A DNA stretch of 11,539 nt from positions 1 to 11,539 of the forward strand of contig JAUWGI010000012.1 of NCBI GenBank assembly GCA_030606505.1. The letters run 5' to 3'. The notes below the pieces were generated by a model. It was given only the letters and a program-made list of their open reading frames with translations. It was not told where the DNA came from and did no database searches. Origin of the DNA: Deltaproteobacteria bacterium. GTDB taxonomy: Bacteria > Chloroflexota > Dehalococcoidia > Dehalococcoidales > BS750m-G39. The first letter of the stretch is position 1. Every line of letters begins with the position of its first letter. Below are positions 1 to 7,353 of the stretch, piece by piece. The position numbers and the translations under genes are program-made.

Positions 1-1460
<1,460 letters not shown>

Positions 1461-1471
1461 TCATTGCTCCC

Positions 1472-1597
1472 TTATCGGTGGTGAGGCCAGAAACCGAGCG
1501 GAACCGTCAGAGAGGAGATGGTGAGACCCGGGTAGCTTCTATATGTAGAAGGGGCTACCCAACTGTAGGTGATTTCTGATGATAGCAAGGCAGCCAT
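1472..1597 (-). CDS. Possible leaderless 41-aa upstream ORF before gyrB
   Basis: A 41-codon ORF begins with ATG 1597, only 8 nt after the -10 box of the proposed gyrB promoter, so a transcript would begin at or within two bases of its start codon. It ends with TAA at 1474-1472, and that stop lies inside the AAGGGAG ribosome binding site of gyrB (1467-1473). The peptide begins MAALLSSEIT and ends in FWPHHR; I recognise no domain. Translation to the stop would bring ribosomes onto the gyrB binding site. The ORF contains the 1530-1560 hairpin. It could equally be a chance ORF in a 5' leader, since nothing else shows it is coding. Confidence 0.25.
   Translation of the reverse strand: MAALLSSEITYSWVAPSTYRSYPGLTISSLTVPLGFWPHHR
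1530..1560 (-). other. Imperfect hairpin in the gyrB 5' leader
   Basis: GGGTAGC (1530-1536) pairs with GCTACCC (1554-1560), and inside it TTCTA (1537-1541) pairs with TAGAA (1546-1550). This gives a 12-bp stem with a three-base bulge and a four-base loop. It lies between the proposed gyrB promoter and its start codon, so it should form in the leader RNA. No T-run follows on either strand, so it is not an intrinsic terminator. It may influence stability or translation of the leader. Confidence 0.55.
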
Positions 1598-1605
1598 ATG
1601 TATCT

Positions 1606-1634
1606 ATTATAGCATAATTTAGCCGTGAAGTGAA
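1606..1634 (-). promoter_or_regulatory. gyrB promoter, extended -10 type
   Basis: Read on the minus strand there is TTCACT (1634-1629), a 17-bp spacer and a perfect TATAAT (1611-1606) preceded by TGC, an extended -10 element. The expected start is near 1599-1597, giving a leader of about 145 nt before gyrB. This is the best sigma-70-like promoter in the window. The spacing and both elements are seen directly; activity is inferred. Confidence 0.65.
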
Positions 1635-1746
1635 GTTTTTGCGCTCGTTTTAGTATCTTAGCAACCCACCCCCTTTATGCACCCTAAAAAATCTTCGATT
1701 TTCCAGGGAACCCGCTTTCCCCCTCCCTTACAAGGGAGGGGGAGGA
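1635..1746. other. Gene-free stretch between the gyrB promoter and the hisS terminator
   Basis: Together with the gyrB leader this makes up the 369-bp gap between gyrB and hisS. I see no gene here. The stretch holds a T-rich segment, a pyrimidine-rich segment and the palindrome described separately at 1718-1743. The -35 element of gyrB borders it on the left. Confidence 0.6.
1718..1743. repeat. Near-perfect palindrome of C-rich and G-rich arms
   Basis: The arms TCCCCCTCCCTT (1718-1729) and AAGGGAGGGGGA (1732-1743) are perfect reverse complements separated by two bases. No T-run follows on either strand, so it is a poor terminator candidate despite lying next to one. Short palindromes of this CCCTCCCTT type occur as dispersed intergenic repeats in various bacterial genomes, so I read it as a REP-like element. 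That reading is from memory and not checked. Confidence 0.6.
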
Positions 1747-1776
1747 ATAAAAAAAGAGGGGGCAAAGCCCCCTCTT
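1747..1776 (-). terminator. Rho-independent terminator of hisS
   Basis: A perfect 10-bp stem, AAGAGGGGGC (1754-1763) with GCCCCCTCTT (1767-1776), encloses a three-base loop. On the minus strand it is followed by a T-run (1753-1749). It lies about 48 bp past the hisS stop and points the right way, so it should end the GT-C/hisS transcript before the gyrB promoter. Confidence 0.9.
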
Positions 1777-1823
1777 AAAACTACTTCCCCCTTGATTTGG
1801 GAAAACGAGATAATAAAATTGTC

Positions 1824-3089
1824 TTACTTGTCTATTTGAGCAAGCTCCCCCTGCAGCTTACCGGCAGGCACACTTTTCTGCTCGGCGCTGGTCATATCCC
1901 GCACTATCACCGTGCCGCTCTTTAGCTCCTCCTCCCCGATAATCACCGCGTAGCTGACGCCCAGGTTATTGGCCTGCCTCAGCTGTGCCTTCAGGCTCTT
2001 ATCCCCCAGCGCCGCTATTACCCCGATGTCCCCCCGCCTTAAGTCAGCGGCCAGCTTTACCGCCTCGGCTTTAGCCGCCACCCCGATATAGGCAATGAAT
2101 ACCTGGGGCCGGGGCAGGGGCGGCGCTTCGATTTTCTGCTTCTTTAAATTGAGTATTATCCGCTCCATGCCGGCGGCAAAGCCCAGGGCCGGGGTCGGCT
2201 TGCCCCCCAGCTCCTCGATGAGGTCGTCGTATCTCCCCCCGCCGGCCAGGGTGCTCTGGGCGCCGCCCCCCTCGGGCTGAATCTCGAAGACGGTCCGGGT
2301 GTAGTAGTCCAGCCCCCGCACCAGCTGGTTGTTGACAACAAAGGGGAGGCCGAGCAGTTCCAGGTACCTCTTTAATTGCTTAAAGTGCTCGGCGCATTCG
2401 GGGCAGAGGTGGTCAACGCTCTTCGGCGCCGATGCAGCTATTTTCAGGCAGGCTTCGTTCTTGCAGTCGAGCAGGCGCAGCGGGTTTCGCTCCAGTCGGG
2501 ACCTGCAATCGGGGCAGAGCTCCCCGGTGCGGCTGGCGTAGTGACTTTTAAGGGCGGCCACATAGCCGGGGCGGCATTTTTTGCAGCCGATGCTGTTTAG
2601 CTGTAGTGATAGCCGGCGCAGCTTCACTGACGAGAAGAACCGCCAGGCCATATCGATGACTTCGCTGTCGAGGGCGGGGTCGCCGTCGCCGCCGATGGCC
2701 TCATAGCCGAACTGGTAGTGCTGGCGGTACCTCCCCGCCTGGGGCCTTTCGTAGCGGAAGATAGAAGCGATATAATATAGCTTTACCGGCTGGGGCAGGT
2801 TTTTCATGCCGTGTTCCAGGTAGGCGCGGCATACCGGCGCGGTGCCCTCCGGTCTCAGGGTGATTGAGCTGCCCCCCCGGTCTTCGAAGGTATACATTTC
2901 CTTGGTGACGATGTCGGTGTCCTCGCCCACGCTGCGGGCAAAGAGCTTGGTGTCCTCGAAGGTGGGGGCGTCCAGGCGCTCGTAGCCGTAGAGCCGGGCG
3001 GTGCGGGCTACCATTTGCTCTAGATAGCGCCAGTAGGCTTGTTCCTGGGGCAGGATGTCTGAGGTTCCGCGTGGTGCCTGATATAACAT
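1824..3089 (-). CDS. hisS: Histidyl-tRNA synthetase
   Basis: HisRS is a class II aminoacyl-tRNA synthetase that attaches histidine to tRNA-His in the cytoplasm. The 421-residue protein has TLRPEGTAPVCRAY near residues 77-90, motif 2 FRYERPQAGRYRQHYQ (111-126), the histidine-specific LVRGLDYYTRTVFE (about 256-269), AGGGRYDDL (282-290) and motif 3 ALGFAAGMERI. A C-terminal anticodon-binding domain begins at PQVFIAYIG. Residues 169-232 hold eight Cys in four pairs (CKKC, CPDC, CKNEAC, CPEC), a zinc-ribbon-like insertion found in many bacterial HisRS, so not new. I chose ATG 3089; TTG 3101 in the same frame would add MRKT. Neither has a clear Shine-Dalgarno sequence, and the upstream GT-C gene stops 14 bp before ATG 3089, so translational coupling is likely. 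A strong terminator follows the gene. Confidence 0.95.
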   Translation of the reverse strand: MLYQAPRGTSDILPQEQAYWRYLEQMVARTARLYGYERLDAPTFEDTKLFARSVGEDTDIVTKEMYTFEDRGGSSITLRPEGTAPVCRAYLEHGMKNLPQPVKLYYIASIFRYERPQAGRYRQHYQFGYEAIGGDGDPALDSEVIDMAWRFFSSVKLRRLSLQLNSIGCKKCRPGYVAALKSHYASRTGELCPDCRSRLERNPLRLLDCKNEACLKIAASAPKSVDHLCPECAEHFKQLKRYLELLGLPFVVNNQLVRGLDYYTRTVFEIQPEGGGAQSTLAGGGRYDDLIEELGGKPTPALGFAAGMERIILNLKKQKIEAPPLPRPQVFIAYIGVAAKAEAVKLAADLRRGDIGVIAALGDKSLKAQLRQANNLGVSYAVIIGEEELKSGTVIVRDMTSAEQKSVPAGKLQGELAQIDK

Positions 3090-3103
3090 GGTTTTTCTCA
3101 AGG

Positions 3104-4474
3104 CTAGGATACAGTATCAAGGCTGGGTTGTAAAGAGAGGTTAGGTGGCAGTTCAACGGTTGAGTTATGCCAGCGGGTAAAAACGCAGACCACATAGGCG
3201 ATTGACAGACCCATAATGGCTAAAGCCAGGGATACGTAGGCATAATCCGGCAACGGCGAATGGGCCAGGCCGATGCGGGCTAATATTAGGTTTACCTGGG
3301 TGCTGGCGGGATGGAGGAAGTTGAACCAGCGGGAAACATCAGGAAGCCATAGCCAAACGGCGGGAAGCAGGGCCAGCACCAGGGTTAAAACTCTTTCGCC
3401 TCTATACTGTGTACGGGCGGCCACCAGCAGGGCTATCGGTATATAGACGATTAGGTACTGGTAGTGAACTTGGTAAGAGAAGCCGATGAAGACTAGGAAA
3501 CCGGCCAGCGCCCCCTGCGCCGGGGTGATTGCCCTTCGGTAGCTGAATACTATGACGGTTAGTATGCCAAGCAGCATGATGGGTATGGTGAGCGGTAGAA
3601 ATCGGCTGGTTTCCCAGCCGAAGACATTGTGCAGGTAGGAGAGCAAGGCACCGTTGCCGCTGAAGGCATGGACCAGCGGGATCTGGAAACCCGGCACCTG
3701 CCCCGGCAAAAACAGCGAGTGGGCGTAGGCCGAGAAATTGCCAGTAAGCAAAAAGGGGATAGAGATAACTATTACCACCCCGGAAAAGATGGCGAAATTG
3801 CTCGCCAGCCGCTGCCAGTTCATCTGCCGGGCAAATATCACCGCCATCACCGCTATCGGTATCAGGGTATGCTGCTTGGTCATAACCGCCAGGCCGGCGA
3901 GCAGGAATGCCAGCCGGTCCCGGCCCCGCTCCAGCAGGATTATCGAGGCCAGCAGAAAGGCGGCCGCCACGGCGTCAAACTGCCCGAAGACCGCCGACTC
4001 ATACCAGCTGGTGGGGTGAAAGAGCCACAGGCTGGCAAAGAGCAGCTTGCGGAGTCTTGAGCCGGGCACGGCCAGATATAAAAGGCAGCCTATGGCCAGG
4101 TCAGCCGCTATGATTGGCGTTTTCATCGCCAGCCGCCAGCCGCTATCCACTATGGCGTGTATAATCATGTTCGCCGGCAAGTGGCTACCCGCTATGGCGT
4201 GTATAGCTATGTCAGTCGGCGCGGCCAACAAGACTAACCCTAACAGCAGGAGCCATACCGGTGGGTAAACAAAGCCCCAGCCCTTAAAGGGGAAAATGGC
4301 CGTGGTAGCATCGGCGTACCGGTAAAAATCCAGTCCGTGAATCTGGAATACGTTGGCAAAGGCCCAGAACTGGACGACATCAGGCCCGGCGGAAATAGGC
4401 GCCGCCCAGAACCGGCAAAGAGCGGCCAGGACTAAGACCAGCCCAAAGGCCAGGAGGTGGATTTTGTTGCTCAT
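3104..4474 (-). CDS. GT-C fold polytopic glycosyltransferase (ALG6/GT87-like)
   Basis: This 456-residue protein is mostly hydrophobic, with roughly ten membrane segments starting with a signal-anchor-like helix at residues 5-25. The first outer loop has an acidic residue in GPDVVQFWAFA (Asp32), as expected for the catalytic loop of GT-C enzymes. It also has KTPIIAADLAIGCLLY (118-133), HPTSWYESAVFGQFDA (153-168) and VMTKQHTLIP (197-206), a set typical of bacterial and archaeal GT-C families that take sugars from polyprenyl-phosphate donors. SYQVHYQYL (333-341) resembles the QVHE(K/R)Y motif of ALG6/ALG8-like enzymes, with Tyr for Glu. Donor and acceptor cannot be read from the sequence. Residues 87-114 consist of a 14-residue unit repeated twice, encoded by a 42-bp tandem duplication. 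It starts at ATG 4474 without a clear ribosome binding site, heads the operon with hisS, and is divergent to two other glycosyltransferase genes. Confidence 0.8.
   Translation of the reverse strand: MSNKIHLLAFGLVLVLAALCRFWAAPISAGPDVVQFWAFANVFQIHGLDFYRYADATTAIFPFKGWGFVYPPVWLLLLGLVLLAAPTDIAIHAIAGSHLPANMIIHAIVDSGWRLAMKTPIIAADLAIGCLLYLAVPGSRLRKLLFASLWLFHPTSWYESAVFGQFDAVAAAFLLASIILLERGRDRLAFLLAGLAVMTKQHTLIPIAVMAVIFARQMNWQRLASNFAIFSGVVIVISIPFLLTGNFSAYAHSLFLPGQVPGFQIPLVHAFSGNGALLSYLHNVFGWETSRFLPLTIPIMLLGILTVIVFSYRRAITPAQGALAGFLVFIGFSYQVHYQYLIVYIPIALLVAARTQYRGERVLTLVLALLPAVWLWLPDVSRWFNFLHPASTQVNLILARIGLAHSPLPDYAYVSLALAIMGLSIAYVVCVFTRWHNSTVELPPNLSLQPSLDTVS
4142..4225. repeat. 42-bp in-frame tandem duplication inside the GT-C gene
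   Basis: Two adjacent 42-bp units start at 4142 and 4184. They share an identical 14-base core, CTATGGCGTGTATA (4150-4163 and 4192-4205), with scattered differences around it. The period is 14 codons, and the repeated IHAI of the protein (residues 91-94 and 105-108) reflects it. The divergence shows it is not a fresh duplication or an assembly artefact. Confidence 0.8.
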
Positions 4475-4515
4475 GTCGGGTATTTATATGTTTTACCGGG
4501 GTGCGTTTGCTCCCC

Positions 4516-4544
4516 ATTATACTCCTCTGTTAAGTATAAGACAC
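4516..4544 (-). promoter_or_regulatory. Candidate promoter of the GT-C/hisS operon
   Basis: The minus strand has a perfect TATAAT at 4521-4516, with only a poor -35 match (GTGTCT, 4544-4539) 17 bp upstream. The start would fall near 4509, giving a leader of about 35 nt. A second AT-rich box, TATAAA at 4488-4483, lies 8 nt before the ATG and could give a leaderless transcript, but it has no -35 partner. Confidence 0.4.
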
Positions 4545-4552
4545 CCCCTCTG

Positions 4553-4580
4553 TTGTAGGATTGGCAGAATGTTGTAGAAT
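4553..4580 (+). promoter_or_regulatory. Candidate promoter of the DPM1-GtrA/PMT operon
   Basis: TTGTAG (4553-4558), a 16-bp spacer and TAGAAT (4575-4580) give a fair -10 and a weak -35, with the start expected near 4587 and a leader of about 33 nt. The 8-bp direct repeat TGTTGTAG (4551-4558 and 4570-4577) overlaps both elements. The promoter is back to back with that of the GT-C/hisS operon. Confidence 0.4.
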
Positions 4581-4619
4581 ACGGGTGGCTTAATCTTTTA
4601 CGTCAGGGGGTAGGTGACA

Positions 4620-5696
4620 ATGGAAGATAAAATCTCCATCATCATACCGACTTACAACGAGAAGGACAATATCGCCCCGCTCCTGGCCAGGGTAGCCAAG
4701 GCTCTCTCCGGCTATGACTATGAAATCTTAATCGTTGATGATGACAGTAAGGACGGCACAATCGAGGTTGCCTCAAGCCTGGCCTCCCGCTATCCGGTCA
4801 AGGTAATCGTCCGCCGCAACGAGAGGGGGCTGGCCACGGCGGTGGTTCACGGTCTGGAGCATGCCTCCGGGCAGATTATCGGGGTCATGGACGCCGACCT
4901 GCAGCACCCCCCGGAGGTTATCCCCGATTTGATTAAGGCCATCCAGGACGGGGCGGATATGGTAGTGGCCAGCCGGTATATAGAAGGCGGCGGCTGTCCC
5001 AACTGGGGGCTTTCCCGAAGAATCATATCAAAGGTGGCCCTGTTAATATCTCACCTGCTACTGCCGTCAACCCGGCCGGTAAAAGACCCCCTGGCCGGGT
5101 TTTTCATGTTCCGGCGGCAGGGTCTGGCTCAGGCTAAGCTTAAGCCAATCGGCTATAAGATAAGCCTGGAGGTGATGCTGATCGGCCGCTTCCAGCACGT
5201 GGTCGAGGTCCCCTATATCTTTGAGGACAGGAGCGCCGGCAAAAGTAAGCTGAACCCCGGCCAGCAGCTGGATTACCTGAAGCACCTCCTCAGCCTGATG
5301 GCCCGCACCGGTGAGCTCAAGAGGCTGCTGAAATTTTGTGCCGTGGGCTTGAGCGGCGTTATCGTCAATCAGGGCCTCCTCTGGCTGCTGACCGAATTTG
5401 GCGGCCTGCAATACTATATATCGGCCCTTTTCGCCATTGAAGCCTCGATAATTTCCAACTTTGTCCTTAACGATTATTTCACCTTCGCCGACCGGCGTAC
5501 TGGCAGAGGCAAATCATTCGTGGTGCGCCTGCTCAAGTTTAACGTAACCTGTCTGGCCGGGGCGGGGATTCAATACGGCCTGCTCCTGCTTTTTACCAGC
5601 GTCTTTGGTATACACTATCTAATATCCAACCTTATCGCCATAGCCGTGGCTTTCCTGTGGAACTACTTCATGAGTAGCTGGTGGACGTGGAAATGA
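4620..5696 (+). CDS. Polyprenyl-phosphate hexosyltransferase (DPM1-like GT2) fused to a GtrA membrane domain
   Basis: The N-terminal part (residues 1-225) is a GT2 glycosyltransferase of the dolichol-phosphate mannose synthase type: IIIPTYNEKDNI at 7-18, ILIVDDDSKDGT (36-47), the metal-binding DAD in VMDADLQHPPE (89-99), VKDPLAGFFMFRR (154-166), and FEDRSAGKSKL (201-211). It would transfer a hexose, probably mannose or glucose, from a nucleotide sugar to a polyprenyl phosphate at the inner face of the membrane. Residues 236-358 form a GtrA-like domain with four membrane helices, including FCAVGLSGVIVNQ, NFVLNDYFTF and NYFMSSWWTW, thought to help flip or hold the lipid-linked sugar. I chose ATG 4620 because AGGGGG (4605-4610) lies 9 nt upstream; GTG 4614 is in frame but only 3 nt from it. 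The stop overlaps the next gene's ATG in an ATGA. The sugar is not determinable. Confidence 0.9.
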   Translation: MEDKISIIIPTYNEKDNIAPLLARVAKALSGYDYEILIVDDDSKDGTIEVASSLASRYPVKVIVRRNERGLATAVVHGLEHASGQIIGVMDADLQHPPEVIPDLIKAIQDGADMVVASRYIEGGGCPNWGLSRRIISKVALLISHLLLPSTRPVKDPLAGFFMFRRQGLAQAKLKPIGYKISLEVMLIGRFQHVVEVPYIFEDRSAGKSKLNPGQQLDYLKHLLSLMARTGELKRLLKFCAVGLSGVIVNQGLLWLLTEFGGLQYYISALFAIEASIISNFVLNDYFTFADRRTGRGKSFVVRLLKFNVTCLAGAGIQYGLLLLFTSVFGIHYLISNLIAIAVAFLWNYFMSSWWTWK

Positions 5697-6883
5697 AGGA
5701 AAGCCTGTACCGGGCCTACCGCTGGGAATATTTCTGGCTCTGCCTGCTGGTGGTGGCGACGCTGGTCATGCACTTCGCCATCATAGCCAGCCCCCCGGAG
5801 CTTATCCTGGACGAGCAGCACTACGTTCCCGAAGCCCGGAATATCATAGAAGAGCACGAAATACTGCGCGAAGAGCACCCCCCTCTAGGCAAGCTCTTCT
5901 TCGTTGCCGGAATAGAGCTGTTCGGCGACAATCCCTGGGGCTGGCGCTTTTTCTCGGTTATATTCGGCACGGCCACTATCGTCCTCTTCTATTTCCTCTG
6001 CCGCCGGCTGAACATGTCCCGGAATGCCGCCTCCATAGCCACTTTTCTGCTGGCCTTGGAAAACATGACCTTCGTTCAGGCCAGCGTGGCTATGCTGGAT
6101 GTCTATTGCCTTACCTTTATGATGGCCTCGTTTCTGCTTTATACCAGTCGGAAGTACATAGCCTCAGGGGTAGCCGTGGGCTTAAGCGCCCTGGCCAAGC
6201 TTAACGGCGCTCTGGCGCTGCCGGTCATATTTATCCACTGGCTTTTCCGCCGGCAGGGCCGCTCCTGGCGGTTTGCCCTTACCGTGCTTTTGGCCCCCAT
6301 AGCCTTTGTCGGGCTGATGTTTGTGCTTGATTTGGCCATTGTCCAGAACTTTTCGGCGCTAATAGACCCGATTAGCCGGATAAAGACCATGTTAAGCCTG
6401 GGCAGCAGCATCACCTTTGCCTACGCCGACCACCCCAGCCTCAGCCGTCCCTGGGAGTGGCTGCTGGCTTATAAGCCGATGGGTTACTGGTATAGCCCCC
6501 ATTACATTGCCGCCATTAGCCCTTCCATCTGGGCACTGGTTATGCCCACTTTCGCTTACATGGTCTATAGGGCGGTTAGAGGCAGCCAGGCCGGGCTCTT
6601 CGGTGTCGCCTGGTTTGCCGGCACCTACCTGGTCTGGATACCAATCAGCCTCATTACCGACCGGGCCAGCTATATCTACTATTTTTACCCGACGATAGGG
6701 GCGGTCTGCCTCGGCCTGGGGCTGGGCTTGTCCCAGCTGCTCGATATTTACCGGGAAAGGAGACCCGGCAAGCTCAAGCGGACCATACTGGCGCTGTTTA
6801 TCTTCTATCTGGTGGCTCACCTGGCCTGCTTTGTTGGCCTCTCGCCGCTTTTCCCGTTATATTGGCCCGTCGGGGGCTTTTAA
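5693..6883 (+). CDS. PMT-like (GT39-related) phospholipid-dependent mannosyltransferase, membrane protein
   Basis: This 396-residue polytopic membrane protein resembles protein O-mannosyltransferases. After the first membrane helix (about 14-33) comes the Asp-Glu pair of the catalytic loop in LILDEQHYVPEA (37-48), matching the DE motif that is essential in yeast Pmt1, then EEHPPLGKLFF (60-70) and NPWGWRFFSVIFG (80-92). ENMTFVQASVAMLDVY (123-138) is also typical of this family. It has no MIR domain, like other bacterial members. The likely reaction moves a sugar from a polyprenyl phosphate to Ser or Thr of a secreted protein, or to a lipid or glycan, outside the membrane. ATG 5693 overlaps the preceding TGA by four bases, indicating translational coupling with the enzyme that would make its donor. 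GTG 5681 is an in-frame alternative. The acceptor is unknown. Confidence 0.85.
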   Translation: MKESLYRAYRWEYFWLCLLVVATLVMHFAIIASPPELILDEQHYVPEARNIIEEHEILREEHPPLGKLFFVAGIELFGDNPWGWRFFSVIFGTATIVLFYFLCRRLNMSRNAASIATFLLALENMTFVQASVAMLDVYCLTFMMASFLLYTSRKYIASGVAVGLSALAKLNGALALPVIFIHWLFRRQGRSWRFALTVLLAPIAFVGLMFVLDLAIVQNFSALIDPISRIKTMLSLGSSITFAYADHPSLSRPWEWLLAYKPMGYWYSPHYIAAISPSIWALVMPTFAYMVYRAVRGSQAGLFGVAWFAGTYLVWIPISLITDRASYIYYFYPTIGAVCLGLGLGLSQLLDIYRERRPGKLKRTILALFIFYLVAHLACFVGLSPLFPLYWPVGGF

Positions 6884-6891
6884 AATCTCAA

Positions 6892-6918
6892 GGGGGTGCC
6901 CCGCCCCGTTTTTATCTT
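6892..6918 (+). terminator. Possible intrinsic terminator of the DPM1-GtrA/PMT operon
   Basis: GGGG (6893-6896) can pair with CCCC (6904-6907) across a seven-base loop, followed by a GTTTTTATCTTTT run from 6908. It begins 8 bp past the stop of the PMT-like gene. The stem is short but all GC; several alternative pairings of the G and C runs are possible. Confidence 0.45.
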
Positions 6919-6956
6919 TTCCCGCCCGCCGCCCTTTCCCCCTTTAACAGTTCTCT

Positions 6957-6983
6957 TTCTTCCCACCCACCCGCCCTCATAGG
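6957..6983 (+). repeat. G-quadruplex repeat, copy A (G-rich on the minus strand)
   Basis: Four CCC runs separated by single bases (6962-6976) are followed by CTCATAGG. On the minus strand this is a G3-N1-G3-N1-G3-N1-G3 motif, the arrangement known to form very stable parallel G-quadruplexes. A 21-base stretch (6965-6985) is identical to 11462-11482 at the other end of the window. The homology continues downstream, where 7015-7058 resembles 11482-11520. Confidence 0.75.
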
Positions 6984-7073
6984 CTCCGCTTCTAGCACTT
7001 TCTCACCCCACCCCTTCGCCTCTTTAAGACTCTCTTTCCCCACCCCCGCTTTAAGGGGTATTAAATAGGTCTA

Positions 7074-7101
7074 ACCTCTGAAGGGTGGGTTAGGGTGGGA
7101 A
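7074..7101 (-). repeat. G-quadruplex repeat, copy C (G-rich on the plus strand)
   Basis: GGGTGGG-TTA-GGGTGGG at 7083-7099 has four G3 runs with loops of 1, 3 and 1 bases. Read on the minus strand, the unit CTTCCCACCC...CCCACCCTTCAGAGG aligns with copies A and B, in the opposite orientation. Confidence 0.7.
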
Positions 7102-7153
7102 GAGAAACACCCGCTAACAGGGAGGGGCTACACAAGAATTAAGAGAGGTTTTA

Positions 7154-7178
7154 CCTCTATAGGGTGGGAGGGTGGGAA
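7154..7178 (-). repeat. G-quadruplex repeat, copy D (G-rich on the plus strand)
   Basis: GGGTGGGAGGGTGGG at 7162-7176 has four G3 runs with single-base loops. Read on the minus strand it is TTCCCACCC...CCCACCCTATAGAGG, sharing the TTCCC border and CCCTnATAG-like end of the other copies. A small AGAGGT-TTT-ACCTCT hairpin (7144-7158) overlaps its edge. Confidence 0.75.
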
Positions 7179-7318
7179 ATAAAACACTCTCTAAAAACCA
7201 GCCCCCACCCCCGTAGCCTCTACTTACCATAACGTTAAAAACAAATCCCCGTAGCTACCCACCCTCGAATTGTTTCCCCCATTTTTTAATGCTCTTTTTG
7301 TCGCCCCACCCCCCTTTT

Positions 7319-7347
7319 TTGCACCCGCCGACCGCTTGCGCTATACT
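7319..7347 (+). promoter_or_regulatory. rel promoter giving a leaderless transcript
   Basis: TTGCAC (7319-7324), a 17-bp spacer and TATACT (7342-7347) end exactly 6 bp before the ATG at 7354, so transcription should start on or next to the A of the start codon. There is no Shine-Dalgarno sequence before the ATG, which agrees with leaderless translation. The T-runs at 7281-7320 lie where an AT-rich upstream element would be. Confidence 0.55.
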
Positions 7348-7353
7348 TGAGAT

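Larger units (their letters stand above)
6884..7353. other. 470-bp intergenic region packed with C/G-rich repeats
   Basis: Short ORFs here have low-complexity Ser/Pro/His translations and I do not regard them as genes. The plus strand runs from pyrimidine-rich (6900-7060) through mixed (7070-7180) back to pyrimidine-rich (7190-7320), which reflects repeat copies in opposite orientations. It contains the terminator after the PMT-like gene, three G-quadruplex-type repeat copies, several T-runs (7281-7320) and the rel promoter at its end. Confidence 0.75.

Noticed and set aside
2581..2771. Cys-rich insertion in HisRS as a possibly new zinc domain
   Set aside because: The same four-pair Cys insertion is present in many bacterial HisRS proteins, so it is not novel.
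6862..7068. Open frame of 68 codons downstream of the PMT-like gene
   Set aside because: Its product is low-complexity Ser/Pro-rich and is produced by the pyrimidine-rich repeat region; it overlaps the end of the PMT-like gene and has no ribosome binding site.
6884..7353. CRISPR-like or tandem-array interpretation of the repeats
   Set aside because: Copies differ in orientation, spacing and flanks; there are no regular spacers and no cas genes.
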